Below are positions 11,933 through 23,091 of a DNA stretch of 64,000 bases, in pieces. The notes under the pieces were generated by a model, which was not told the origin of the DNA, made no database searches, and worked only from the letters and a program-made list of their open reading frames with translations. The position numbers and the translations under genes were made by a program. Within the stretch, counting starts at the first letter, position 1, and each line of letters opens with the position of its first letter. Source of the stretch: Takashimella koratensis (taxonomy: Eukaryota > Basidiomycota > Tremellomycetes > Trichosporonales > Tetragoniomycetaceae); assembly GCA_003116875.1 (NCBI GenBank), contig BCKT01000006.1, positions 558,001-622,000 on the forward strand. Direction: 5' to 3'.

Positions 11933-12646
11933 TTACTCCTCGCCAGCTGTTTCTCGTCAGCAAATCTCTCCATACTCCTCGCTGCTTTCTAGCCCGGATA
12001 GCGTTTGATGTGGATGATACGTACCGGCGACGTTGACCTCGGGGTTGAAGAAGAGCGTTTGCATGCCCCAGGGGAAAGGCCTGTTGCGGATGTTGAGGTA
12101 GTCGTAGTCGGGGCGAACGGGGAGCTCGCCATCGTGCTCGTGCCTGCGTCATCAGCAAGGAAAAATGAAACGAGATCAAAGGCGAGGAAAGGCGGAAAGA
12201 GACCGGAAAAGCTCAAAGCTCGACTCACTTGATGTGCTCAAGGTGCTCGGCGTGCTCAGCCTCAAGCTTCCAGGTCCAAGCGGAACCGACAATGACTCCG
12301 GGAATGCAGACGAAGAAGCTGCACGTGGATGAGAGGGGCTCATGACGAGGTTTTTCAATCGACTTACCTGATCTTGCGCCAGAGGTCGGTGGTCTCTGTT
12401 CTCGTCAGTCACATTCGCGCAGACTAGTCCCAGTCCAGGTACCGATACAGGCAAGAGAAAAGAAGAGATCTCTGCCCCGGGGCCGGGCAAGACTGCGTCG
12501 AAGCGACCCAACTCACCCTTGGCGTGGGCCTTGACGGCGGCGCGCTTGGCGGAGAACTCGTTGGCACCGGCCGCAGCCTCGGTGGCGGCGGTGCGGGCGT
12601 TACGGATGACGAGCGCTGCGGGGCGGGCGAGGGCGGTGCGGAACAT
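11933..12646 (-). CDS. COX13: Cytochrome c oxidase subunit VIa
   Basis: This is a nuclear-encoded subunit of respiratory complex IV (COX6A/Cox13) in the inner mitochondrial membrane. The product is 126 aa from exons 12646-12517, 12395-12368, 12318-12229, 12143-12025 and 11946-11933. The N-terminus is rich in A and R and lacks acidic residues until residue 23, as expected for a mitochondrial presequence. A single transmembrane segment (ISFFVCIPGVIVGSAWTW) precedes the family signature HEHDGELPVRPDYDYLNIRNRPFPWG and FFNPEVN. The very short last exon (14 nt) adds only a few residues and is the least certain part. It is divergent from SEC63. Confidence 0.92.
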
Positions 12647-13185
12647 GGCAGGTGTGAGGGAGTAGGTGGGGATGAGTGGTGAGTGGTGATAGAGGAGTGG
12701 ATGGGAGGAGATGAACGGAGCAAGACGGGATGGAGACGAGTAATGAGTGGCTGCCAAATAAGACACGAGTATTTCCGCGGGATTATTTTTTCGTACAGTG
12801 CGGATGTATCTGCGCCCCCCGGTTAAGTCCCAAGTCCCCCGGTCACCCTCTCCACGTCTCGTCTCGTCACTCACCCTCGACATCCTCCTCTCCACCACCA
12901 CCCACCTCATCCTCACCCTCACCCTCACCCTCTCGACCGCTCGTCCAGCTCGGCGGCTCAAAAGGGGGCTCACATCCACCTTCAACACGACTCTAGACCA
13001 CAGGTGGCCGTCACTGTCTCGGCTCGTACAATTTCGTCACGTCGGCTAGCTCATCAACCCTTTCTTCGCACACCTCCCCCATCTACATTCACAAAAGACG
13101 GTCTTGGCACCGATCATTCCACCCCACTTGATCCACTTCTAGATCCTCCACATCCCTCACTCTCACATACTAGCCCTCGCCCACC
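12647..13185. promoter_or_regulatory. Divergent COX13/SEC63 promoter region
   Basis: This is 539 bp between two divergent start codons. It contains a short CACCCT-type tandem (about 12905-12935) and other pyrimidine tracts on the plus strand. No TATA box is obvious. No gene is supported inside it. Confidence 0.5.
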
Positions 13186-15759
13186 ATGCCGGGCATCTCG
13201 TATGATGACTCGGGCTCCCTCGCGTCCTACTTTGGCGTCACTTTCCTCGCCCTCATTCTCGTCCCAGCGACATACTACACTCTCAAACCCGCGGCCAAAG
13301 GTATGTTCCTCGTCCTGGACTCTTCATATTACTGTGAAACCCTCTCCCTGCCACTTCAGAGCCACTGGCTCCAAAGCGCGGAGTCAGCTGACGCTACACC
13401 TCCCACAGACCGCGTCAAGGGACACTGCCACTGCTCCGCATGCCAGTCGCACGAGTTACAGATCAAGTCTGAGAAATCACGCGCACGGCGGAGACGTTTC
13501 GCCCAGCGGATAATCCCTCTCCTCGTTGGTTGGGGACTCTTCGCGTTCCTCGCATACGGTCTGTGGACGGCTCCAAGTCTGCCCGGAGAGACAGTATACA
13601 ATCCATTCGAGATCCTCGGTATCAGCTCGAGTAGCACGGAGAAGCAGATCAAGAAGCACTACAAGAAGCTTTCATTGCAATTGTGAGCTACAATCCATAT
13701 TCTCGATGAAGATAGCTAGAGGCCTTGCTGACTGTGCCCAGCCACCCGGACAAGATCAAGCTCGCGGAAAACCAGACAAAGGAAGATGCCGAATCCAAGT
13801 TTGTCGATTTGACCAAAGCGTACAAGGCCTTGACGGACGAGGTCACGCGCGAGAACTTGGCAAAATACGGTAACCCCGATGGCCCGCAACAGCGCGAGGA
13901 CAAGATCGCCATCCCCAAGTGGGTTGTCGAGGGGCAGAACTCGGCCTGGGTCTTGGGCGCATACGGTATCGTCCTCGGTCTTGGTATCCCCTTCGCGGTC
14001 GTAAGTGCTTTCAGACCCTTCCTTCGAGACAACGCTGACCCTTCGTAGGGCCGATGGTGGTTCCGCCAACGCCGACTGACTCGTGACGGCATCCTGAACG
14101 GGACCGCTGAGATCTTCTTCCACCAGCTGCGCGAAGATACCGACTTTGTCTCCCTGGTCTCCCTCCTCGCGTCGGCGCTCGAACTCCACGCAGTCCTCAG
14201 CGTCAAGCGCAGGCACAGCAAGAAGGAGCGTAAAGAGCGCCAGGCAAAGATTGAGGAGCTTGAGAAAGAATTGGACGCGCGCAGGGCGGAGCTTGCGGTG
14301 GATGAGAGTCCGGTTATCAGGAAAGAATCGAAAGTGCAAGTGCCGAGTGTTGTCGCCAGGAGGGCGAGGGCATTGCTCTGGGCTCATTTGCTCCGTTTCG
14401 AGGTCGACTCGGAGATGAAGAAAGGTGCGTCGTGGGTTGGGGTCGCGGCCACATGTTGCGCCTATCTGATGTGGTATACATGCTGACATCCCGTTAGAGC
14501 AAGAGAACATGCTGAAAGCCCTTCAACCCGTCTTGGCGGGTCTCGCCAACATTGCCCTCGCCCACAACTGGCTTGCCACCTCGCACCTCTGCATCAGCCT
14601 CCAACCTTGTCTCGCACAGGCTGTCCCGCTCCCGATCTCCGCGCTTGCGCAATTCCCGGGTGTTTCTTTGGACAAGGCGAGGGAGATGGAAGTCACCAAG
14701 GCCGCAGAGGGGACCAAGTGGCTCGAGAAGTGGGTCAAGGCGGATACCGAGGGATGCGAGGAGGCGAAGAAAGTTGCAGCGACTTGGCCGCGTCTTGAGA
14801 TTGTCAGCGCAGAGTTTAAAGGTGAGTAATTTGATAGTGAGGAATTCGTTGATCACTGATCACCTTTGCTCCGCAGTTACCGGGGAGAAGGTTGTCTCAC
14901 CCAGCTCGATCGTCAACCTCATCTACAAATGCCGATACGTCTACCCTTCGACAAAAGCTACCAAAACCCGTGTCCCGATTCCCGCCGGCCTGCAGGTCGA
15001 GCGAGCCGACTCGGTTGCTGATGTCGAGGACAGCCTGGCCAATGGAAACGGTGACATGAAGGCACCTGTCGACGAGAAGGCTGCTACCGAGTCAGTTGAC
15101 GAGAAAGCCGCGCTCAAGGCTGCGACCAAGGCCACCGAGACCGAGTCGGAGAAGAAGAGCGCCACCGAGCCGAGCGAGACTGCCAATGGACCCTTCCACG
15201 CCCCGTACTGGCCTTACCGTCGTAAACCCCATTTCTACGTCCTCCTCGGTGACTCGAAACTCGATAAAGTCATTGTCCAGCCGCAAAGGATCACGGATAT
15301 CCCGATGCCTCAAGCGGACGGAACACCGGCGGAACCCAAGGAGTTTTCCCTACAGTTCCAGGCTCCACCACAGGCTAATCTGTACTCGTTCGTCGCGCAC
15401 TGGAGGAGCGACACGCTCCTTGGTGCTGATGTTCAAGTCCCTATCATGGTGAGTACCGGCAGCTCGTTAGGTTGTACAAAGATAACTTGAGCTGATACTC
15501 CTGTCCTCAGCTCAAGGTGGAAGAGACCGCAGGAGACGAAGATGACGACGACGATATCTCGGAGCCCGATGAAGACTCCCTCGCAGGGCAAATGGCAATG
15601 ATGCGTGGTGAGAAAGTCAAACGATCAGCGGTGCATGGTGACGACGACGATGATGATGATGAAGAGTACGAGGTTGAGTATGAGACAGAGAGCAGCGATG
15701 AAGAAGCGCCGAGGCGGGGTCGCGCGATCAATGAGGATACGGATAGTGATAGTGACTAG
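13186..15759 (+). CDS. SEC63: ER translocation factor SEC63 (DnaJ-type co-chaperone)
   Basis: SEC63 is the subunit of the Sec62/63 complex that recruits BiP/Kar2 to the ER translocon. The product is 722 aa. It has an N-terminal TM (about 15-35) and a second TM (LLVGWGLFAFLAYGLW, about 73-90). The lumenal J domain spans about residues 102-170 and has an intact HPDK motif at 130-133. A third TM (LGAYGIVLGLGIPFAV) is followed by two Sec63/Brl domain regions, and the C-terminal tail is strongly acidic (runs of D and E, S-D-S-D end). Exons: 13186-13300, 13409-13682, 13742-14000, 14049-14424, 14498-14821, 14877-15448, 15511-15759. An alanine/lysine-rich insertion (about 510-545) splits the second Sec63 region. 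Confidence 0.94.
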
Positions 15760-16238
15760 AAGGTGGGATTGGAGCAGAGTGGTCAATTGGGTGATGATGG
15801 GGAGAGGGGTCGAGCATCTTGAAAAGCGAGCGGGTGAAAGGAGTGAGGTAGAGGTGTATTACCTGTTCCTTCTCGTAGGTCAATCTAGCCTCTGCCATTC
15901 ATCGGCCCATTTCATCCGCCCGTTCAACATGGCAAGTCATAGCGTACGCATCTGTTAGTATAGCATCACGCACATTTTTATACCCTTCTGCATTTCTCTG
16001 AGTCGGCGCTTCACCTCTGAACACCTCTGTCTATTGCCGCCTAGCATCTGCAACATGTTTGATGGTCGTGCGACCTGTGCTGTCTGTGGTCACGGCCGGG
16101 GACGGGTTGATCCGATCATTTTGGCTCCGCATTGTTGAGTGCCGAAAAATCCGACAACACTGTTCGTCGAAAAGCCTACATCGTCATTCTCCTTCCCCTA
16201 TCCTCTTTCTATACCACCACTTTCATACTTTCCCCTCG
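15760..16238. other. Intergenic region upstream of ICP55
   Basis: This is 479 bp between two genes on the same strand. It probably holds the SEC63 3' UTR and the ICP55 promoter. An in-frame ATG-like codon upstream of 16239 exists at 16059, but the intervening peptide has no presequence character and poor codon use. No other gene is seen. Confidence 0.45.
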
Positions 16239-18878
16239 ATGACAGGTTCGAGGCCGGCGCGGTCTCTCCATGCGCTCGAGCAGCAGCTCCTCTCTCTCCT
16301 CTGTTCTCCCTTCCGCCCACCCCCTTCCCTTCTCCGCTCTTCCCACTCCGCCGGCCTTCGACCTACTCTCCCTTCCCGCTCATTCACTTCCACTAGCCGC
16401 AGTGCGGCTTCCTCCCTCTCTTCTGGCCCAACATCTACTCAACTCACCCCTTCGCACCCTGCAAAACCCCCGCGCGCAGGCCAACCACTCGCCCCAACCC
16501 ATCCGCACCTCGTAGGACCAGGTGACCTGACCCCCGGCGTTCCGAGCTCAGAGTATGAGGACCGCAGGAGGAGGTTGATGAGGAGCTTGCCAGAGGGTTC
16601 GGTGGTTGTATGCATGTCTGGAACGGTTAGATTGGTTTCGCAACGTGAGTAGTTTTGGGGCCTTGAACGTCGGAAGCGAGGACAATGCTGATACGAACGC
16701 ACAGAGATTTTGTGAGTTGGGAATAAATGGGAATAAAAGTTAAAGAGCAGTGGTCGAAAGCACAAGACGTGATGCTGATCCGCACGGCGTAGTTACAAGT
16801 TCCGACAAGGTAGGTTGATCCTATCACGTTCGCTGCCTTAATTGCTATGGTAGAACTCTTAGCTGACACCTCTGCAGCTACAGATTTCTATTACCTGACC
16901 GGATTCAACGAACCCGACTCGACACTTGTCTTAGGTACGTACAACGAGTCATCTCTGCCAAGGCCCGACTTTGTTGTTAAGGGTATAGGGTAGGAGCGTA
17001 GAAATAACTGTCACTGACAGGCGAGTGCGGTGTGGAAGTGCTGGAAAGGATGTGGAGAGGAAATGGAGGAGCTACAGCATAGCGGTCCATGTAGAGCGTA
17101 GCGGTCCATGTATAAGACGAGGGAAAGCTAACAGCGAACCCGCAGAATCCGATCCGTCCACACCTAGAGGATATAGATATACACTGTTTGTTCCGCCCAA
17201 AGACCCACATGACGCTTTATGGGTCGGGGAGAAGTCTGGTGTGGAGGGTGCTGTCGAGGTGTTTGGTGCCGACGAGGTTGGTATTTCCTTATTCACAACG
17301 GCGGATCAATATCCTCGTGCCAACTCTCTATGCCAGTCACTGACTTCAATTCTTTAGGCTTTCCCCATCTCAACCCTCGCCGGTCTTTTACCTAGCTACC
17401 TCAACTCTGGTCGACCCGTCTACGCCTCCCTTCCTCCCTCCCCTAGTCCTTCAGCCTGGTCCCAGCCCTTCCAACCACCACCCCCTCGTCGCCGTTCCTC
17501 TTTGCTCAAACTCTTCTCCCCATCTGAATCAAGCACCTCATCCCTATCCTCCTCGTCCCCATTCACATCCTCCGACCCGCCACACCTCCTCATCGCTGGT
17601 GCACTGGCAAGTGAGCACGCACGACCGCTCGAACGAGAGTTGCATAGAATGCGGATAGTCAAGAGTCCAAGAGAGATCGCGATCATGAAGGATGCAGCGG
17701 AAACGAGCGCAGCGGCGCACACCGCCGTCATGGGTTTCACGAAACCGGGGATGCCAGAGGCTCAGATTGCAGCGAGGTTTGAGTATGAGTGTGCGATGAG
17801 GGGCAGCGAGAGGCCGGCGTATGTGCCAGTGGTCGCGTCGGGGTGAGTCTTGAGTCTTGTTCGCTATTGGACACGATTGAGCAAGTGTTGACACAGGATA
17901 CAGACCAAATGCTCTGGTCATTCATTATACTCAAAACGAATGTGTTGTGGACGATGGCGATGTATGTCAGCTGTCCATGATCTGATCTTCTTCCAGCTGA
18001 CCCGTTACAGCTTGTCTTGATCGACGCAGGATGTGAGAAAAACATGTACGCATCCGACATTACTCGGACATTCCCAGCCTCTGGCAGGTTTTCCGATCCC
18101 CAGCGAGATCTGTACCAGGCTGTTCTCAATGTGCAAAAGGAGTGTGTCAAGCGGTGTCGCGTGGACGATCGAGTGACGCTCAACGAGTTACACCGAGCGA
18201 GTGAGTCGGCGTTTGCTTGTCTTATCAAGTTGATATCTGCTGGAACGATAGACAGGTCAGCTAACATTTTAGGCTGCTCCATGTTAGCTGAGGAGCTTAG
18301 GCAGATTGGCTTTCGTTTGAGCACGGGCGACGTCGAGCGAAAACTAGTGCGTAACTTACTATTTACCTCTGGATCGCCTCTACTTCCGATGGAGCTGTCT
18401 TCTCGGCATACTGACAGGAACGTCTTAGTATCCACACTTCCTGTCGCACCACTTGGGCTCGGACCTTCACGACTGCCCCTCGACAGATAGGAATGGAATG
18501 TAAGTTTGGCCTCTTCCTAGCCTTTAGTTCCTTTCGGCGCTGGACCTGGTCTAAGCATTTGGTGATTCAACACGTAACCGTTACTGACAAGAATAGACTC
18601 GTCGAGGGTAATGTGATCACCATTGAGCCTGGAATCTACGTTCCCTTTGAATCGTCGTTCCCATCGGCTTTCCACGGCCAAGGCGTTCGCATCGAGGTAA
18701 GTTCATCTGACCTCACACAGATCCGCGGGTTTTGTGTTCTAGCTCCGTTCCTCCGTTGACGTGGAATCTTGCGCAGGATGAGGTGGCGTTCACCAAAGAC
18801 GGTCCGCTCGTTTTGTCCGCTCACGCACCAAAAGAGATTGTAGACGTGGAGGGAGCGTGTCAGAAGAGCTCACATTGA
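16239..18878 (+). CDS. ICP55: Mitochondrial intermediate-cleaving Xaa-Pro aminopeptidase (M24B)
   Basis: ICP55 (human XPNPEP3) trims one N-terminal residue from proteins after MPP cleavage. The product is 565 aa. The first ~75 residues are rich in R, S, L and A without acidic clusters except at the start, consistent with mitochondrial import. The aminopeptidase P N-terminal domain includes ATDFYYLTGFNEPDS. The metallopeptidase core has the two-metal ligands in order: D in LVLIDAGCE, D in YASDITRTFP, H in HFLSHHLGSDLHD, E in ITIEPGIY and E in GQGVRIEDEV. Twelve exons include a 7-nt microexon (16705-16711) that restores the conserved VSQ-QIFYKFRQ sequence. Exons: 16239-16644, 16705-16711, 16793-16809, 16878-16934, 17146-17276, 17358-17842, 17904-17961, 18011-18200, 18273-18346, 18429-18499, 18597-18696, 18777-18878. 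The donor after 17276 (GTTGGT) is unusual. Confidence 0.92.
17078..17113 (+). repeat. Short tandem repeat inside ICP55 intron
   Basis: An AGCGGTCCATGTA unit occurs twice in a row (about 17080 and 17100), separated by GAGCGT. It lies within the 211-nt intron 16935-17145, the longest intron of this gene. Confidence 0.7.
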
Positions 18879-20753
18879 ACGTGTCTGGAGCAGTGTTTCG
18901 GGCGCTATCCCGATGACACGGTCAGCCGAGCTTGGAAGCGGGCGAACGAGGTACCAGGAACCCTGCAGCTGCGAGGGGACATAGAGGCGGGTGTGATGAG
19001 GGGAGTGAGGAGAGCAGGGAGGAGTCACACTACACGATGCAATACCAAAAATAGTCGAAACGTGTCTCTTCACCCTTCACGCGACTGCTGGACGGTATTG
19101 AAAACGACCAAATCCGTCTTTTCAACCAACCAGGATCCAGCAAAGTCGCGGGGAAACTATGGTGATCCATTTTAAACCCCTTCCCCCTCTGCTCGCGCCA
19201 AGACCCAACCCATCAAACCAATCGGGGCAAGCCGGTAAGCCGATGGTGGCGTTGCAGTCTCTCTCTTGTTCAGATCTTTGGAATATAAGCCCTCCCTTCA
19301 AACGCCACTCCGATATCGGCGTTGCCATGTCGTCTGGAATATCGTATGGTCCTCGACGCGCATTGACGTGCAGTTACCTGCGACTCCTGGGCGTGAAGAA
19401 GGGCGGGGAGTGATCGTACCGGATGAAGCGGGATCGATGCACGTGTCTGATTCAGCTGCGGGATCGGACGACTCGTGTGACTGCTGTGGCATCGACACGA
19501 GGTCAAGCTCGCTTGACGCGTCAGTCTGTGACGTGGAGCAGATGACGGACGGTTTAGAGGCCAGGCTTCAGTTGCGGGCACTTGGGACCCGCTAGTCGAG
19601 CCGTGCCCAGACCTCGCTCGGACCAGTCGGATCATTCTTTATCTGTGGGACAAGCTTGCTCCGCGGCTTTGAACCACTTTTCTCCTTCAGGTCTGATCTG
19701 CATGCCACTCGGTCTGCTCCACAACGGTCCGTCTCCAAAGATAGCACCAACCTTTCTGGCCTCTCCGCCTCGCCGCGTGAAGGGGATGCACGTTCTCCAC
19801 AGACCGGTCCAAAAGTAGAACCCCGTCTCCGTCTGTCGGGCCAGATCTAGAGCGCTGCGGCGGCAACGCAGGGGTGGAGCCAAGGACGAGCAAGAGGCTT
19901 CAACTGCAGGGTAGTGTGGGACGAACATGGTGAAGACGGTTCTTGCGGGGTTTCCCAATTCCAAAAATAACCCACATGAGGACTCGGCTCGAGGCGCAGC
20001 ACGTGAAGACGGCGCGGCGAAGGCTGCTCGATCATGCGAAACCCTGCGAGCGAACCCGTGGTGCTTGATGCTGTCCGCACAATGCTGACCTCTGTGGATA
20101 TTGTATATTTTTTAGTGATCTGATGGCCCTGAGGCAGGTGGCGGATCCTGACGGTTATTTGGCGCTAAATGGATTGGATGAAAGCACGTTCGTTAGCTCC
20201 GACCAGCGATATCTCTCAAACTCGGGTTTCACCCTTTGCCGACCCGGCTTTTTAATTTCTTTTATTTTTTTGTGTTCGAGCTTCATGATCATGGTCGCGC
20301 GGGCGAGATGGTCCGATGTTGGACACCAGACCACTTGGAGCAGCTGCAGCAGCAGTTGCATCTACAGTGCCGTCGGCAAACGCGTGTGAAGCTGGACGCT
20401 CGCTCGCTCAATATCATGCACGTTCATGGGTTCGACGCTCGTCTCGAAACAGGAACACAGGGCGGGAAAGCTAGGGCAGCGTTGGAGATTCTGTGGCCGT
20501 CCGAAACACACCACCTGGAGCCTTCGTCGGGGTCGTGCGCCGACAAGAGCGCGTACCAGTAGCTTTTCTTTCGGACATTACGATCGCGGCAGTCGCACGA
20601 GGAGGCGAGCGAGGTGGACTGGGTGTGAGAGAGACATGAAAATTTCTGATCATTTATTGTTTGGCTCCCCCAGGTATATAAACTAGCTTGACGTTATCAG
20701 AGACGGGGATTCTTCTTCACCAGCTCTTTCTGTCCAAAGTCAGCCTGCCAAAG
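18879..20753 (+). promoter_or_regulatory. Long intergenic region upstream of the phosphate-type transporter
   Basis: This is almost 1.9 kb between a stop and a start on the same strand, long for this window. It contains two CACGTG palindromes (19440-19445 and 20000-20005), the core site of bHLH factors such as Pho4, and a TATA element near its 3' end. A small cysteine-rich open frame (19326-19595 area) is described as a finding but not called as a gene. Confidence 0.55.
20675..20682 (+). promoter_or_regulatory. TATA box of the transporter gene
   Basis: TATATAAA lies 72 nt upstream of the ATG at 20754 and is the best TATA match in the region. A TATA box fits the inducible, highly expressed character suggested by the strong codon bias of the gene. 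Confidence 0.6.
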
Positions 20754-22810
20754 ATGTCTGACCTCTCCCCTACCGACGAGAAGAACCTCGACCTCAACGA
20801 CGCCAACCCCCAGACTCTCGAGTCGGGTGTTGGCCACCACGGTCTCTCACCCGAGAACCAGGCCAAGGGTGAGTGGTGGCTTCGCGCGTACTGGAGGCGC
20901 CGATGATATCATCAGCTGGTAGACGGATAGCACTGCTAACCCACAATCAGCCACTCGCTCGGACTACTGGACCCTCGTCGCTACTGGTTTCGCGCTCATC
21001 TCCGACGGTTACCACAACAACTTGTCCACCGTCTTCAACTCGATCTTCGTGAGTTTCCCATCCCTCGCAGCGGGTACCCCACCACCCTGCTAGTTACCCA
21101 CGACCTTGCTAACTGAGCCCCGGCTGCAGAAAATCCTTTACCCCGCCGACTACACCTCTTCGGTCTCGACCCGTGTCTCCAACTCGCTCCTCGTCGGTGG
21201 TAAGTGTCTTTCTCCCAATCCGAGCATAAGCTCCATTCTCCGTGCTCGCGCGATCGGGGAGGACCGACGCCTCTTTTTCGGAGGATTCAGTTTCTCTCCT
21301 CCGCCCTCCCCCTCCCTCCCCCTCCCTCCCCCTCCATGGAATGCTCAGACTCCATGGAATGCTCAGGTTCTGATTCAACGCAGAGGTCATCGGTATGATC
21401 GTCGTCGGCATCACCTGCGACCTTATCGGTCGTAAGGTCGCCATGGTCGGTACCACTGCCGCTATCGTTGTCGGTGCCATCCTCTGTACTGCTGCCTCCG
21501 CGCCTAGTGAGTCTCTCACCTGTTGCTCACGTGACCACTCTGTGGCGTTCGGGTCACCGACTGACACCTCGTAGCCCCGGCTGGTCTCTTCTGGATGCTC
21601 ACTGTTGCTCGTGGTCTTATCGGTGTCGGTGTCGGTGGCGAGTACCCGGCGTGCTCCACCTCTGCCTCCGAGGCCGCCAACGAGAAGTTTGGCCGTGACC
21701 GCGGAAAAGTCTTCATCCTCGTCACCAAGTGAGCCTCCCGTCCAAACTTCGCGTGACACCTGCTAAACCTGTACTCAGCCTCATGCTCTCCATCGGTGGC
21801 CCGATCGTCATCTCCCTCTTCTTGCTCATCATCAACGGCGCTCACTACAAGGACGGCTCGACCGACGCTGCGGACGAGTACAAGCTCATGTTCACTTGGC
21901 GTATCCTCTTCGCGATCGGTATCGTCATCCCCTTGTCCATCTTCTACTTCCGTCTCCGAATGCTCAACTCCAAGATTTACCGCCGTAACGCTATCAAGCG
22001 CCGAACTCCTTACCACCTCGTCATCAAGCGTTATTGGAAGACCCTCATCGGTACCGCCGGCACCTGGTTCCTCTACGACTTCGTGTGAGTTTTCATCCAA
22101 ACCTCTATCTCTCCTTGCTCCGGAGCTACCACTGACAACCCACAAGTACCTTCCCCAACGGTATCTTCTCCTCCCAGATCATCTCCGGTGTCATTCCTTC
22201 GGCCGGTATCGTCCGCACCCTTGAGTGGAACTTGCTCCTCTCCATCCTCTCTCTCCCCGGTGTCTTCCTTGGCGCCTGGATTGTCAAGTACACTGGTCGT
22301 CGCAACTTACTCATGATGGGATTCGCGGGATACATTGTCTTCGGTCTCATCGTTGGTATTTCTTACGACAAGATCACTCAGGTCGCTCCCGCGTTCATCA
22401 TCATGTACGCGTGCATGCAGTCGAGTGGCAACTTTGGCCCCGGTAACATGGAGGGCACCATCTCCGCCGAGTCGTACCCTACTTCCATCCGTGGTCTCGG
22501 CTACGGTATCTCCGCCGCGTTCGGCAAGACTGGTGCTGCTATCGGTACCCAAGTCTTCACTCCTATCGAGAACGCCGTCGGCAAGCGATACACTTTCATC
22601 ATTGCTGCGTGCTGTGGTGCGCTCGGTGTCCTCCTTGCCTTCTTCTTCGTCGAGGACAAGGGCAAGGACAGGCTCGAGAAGGAGGACGAGGCGTGGAGGC
22701 AGTACCTCGTCGACAATGGCTACGAGGACATTGTCATGGGTGATGGCTCCGAGGGCGTCATCGACGCCAAGCACAACGAGGAGAAGGAGGCCCTCGAGTT
22801 CGCCAACTAA
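20754..22810 (+). CDS. MFS transporter, phosphate / glycerophosphodiester type (PHO84/GIT1-like)
   Basis: The product is 509 aa with about 12 predicted membrane segments, both ends cytosolic. The N-terminal loop has SDGYHNNLSTVFNSIFKILYP. The first half has GMIVVGITCDLIGRKVAMV (MFS motif between TM2 and TM3) and RGLIGVGVGGEYPACSTSASE, the signature of the phosphate:H+ symporter group that includes PHO84 and the glycerophosphoinositol carrier GIT1. The second half has GPGNMEGTISAESYPTSIRGLGYG. Exons: 20754-20868, 20951-21048, 21130-21199, 21384-21506, 21575-21728, 21779-22084, 22147-22810. Third positions are almost all C, suggesting high expression. Whether the substrate is phosphate or a glycerophosphodiester cannot be told from sequence. 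The CACGTG sites upstream favour phosphate-starvation control (inference). Confidence 0.88.
21295..21378 (+). repeat. Tandem repeats in the transporter's third intron
   Basis: Two adjacent repeat blocks lie in the intron 21200-21383. One is a CCCTCCCCCTC-type pyrimidine repeat (about 3 units, 21300-21333). The other is two copies of a unit TCCATGGAATGCTCAG (about 21332-21367). This is the longest intron of the gene. Confidence 0.75.
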
Positions 22811-23091
22811 GCGTCTTCTCGGACTTTGATCCCTTCCCTCTGAACTAGACTAGACTCTAATATCACTTTTAATCTAGACATAGAACTCCTGTCTATCTCA
22901 GATGGGCAGGATAAAATGACTCGTTGAGAGTCTCTACCAAACCGACCTCAGTTCGTCTGTCTTCGGTTTGCTTTCGGTCACCTATGCATCATCTTCCATA
23001 CAAAGTTATGCGAGGGTACAAGCAACATCATCCAACAAGTCACGAAGAAGATTTACTCGAGAACATGCACTTTCTAACAATACAGAGGGGA

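Noticed and set aside
12905..12935. CACCCT tandem as a possible telomere-like repeat
   Set aside because: Only three units, in a promoter, and not the CCCTAA unit expected for fungal telomeres.
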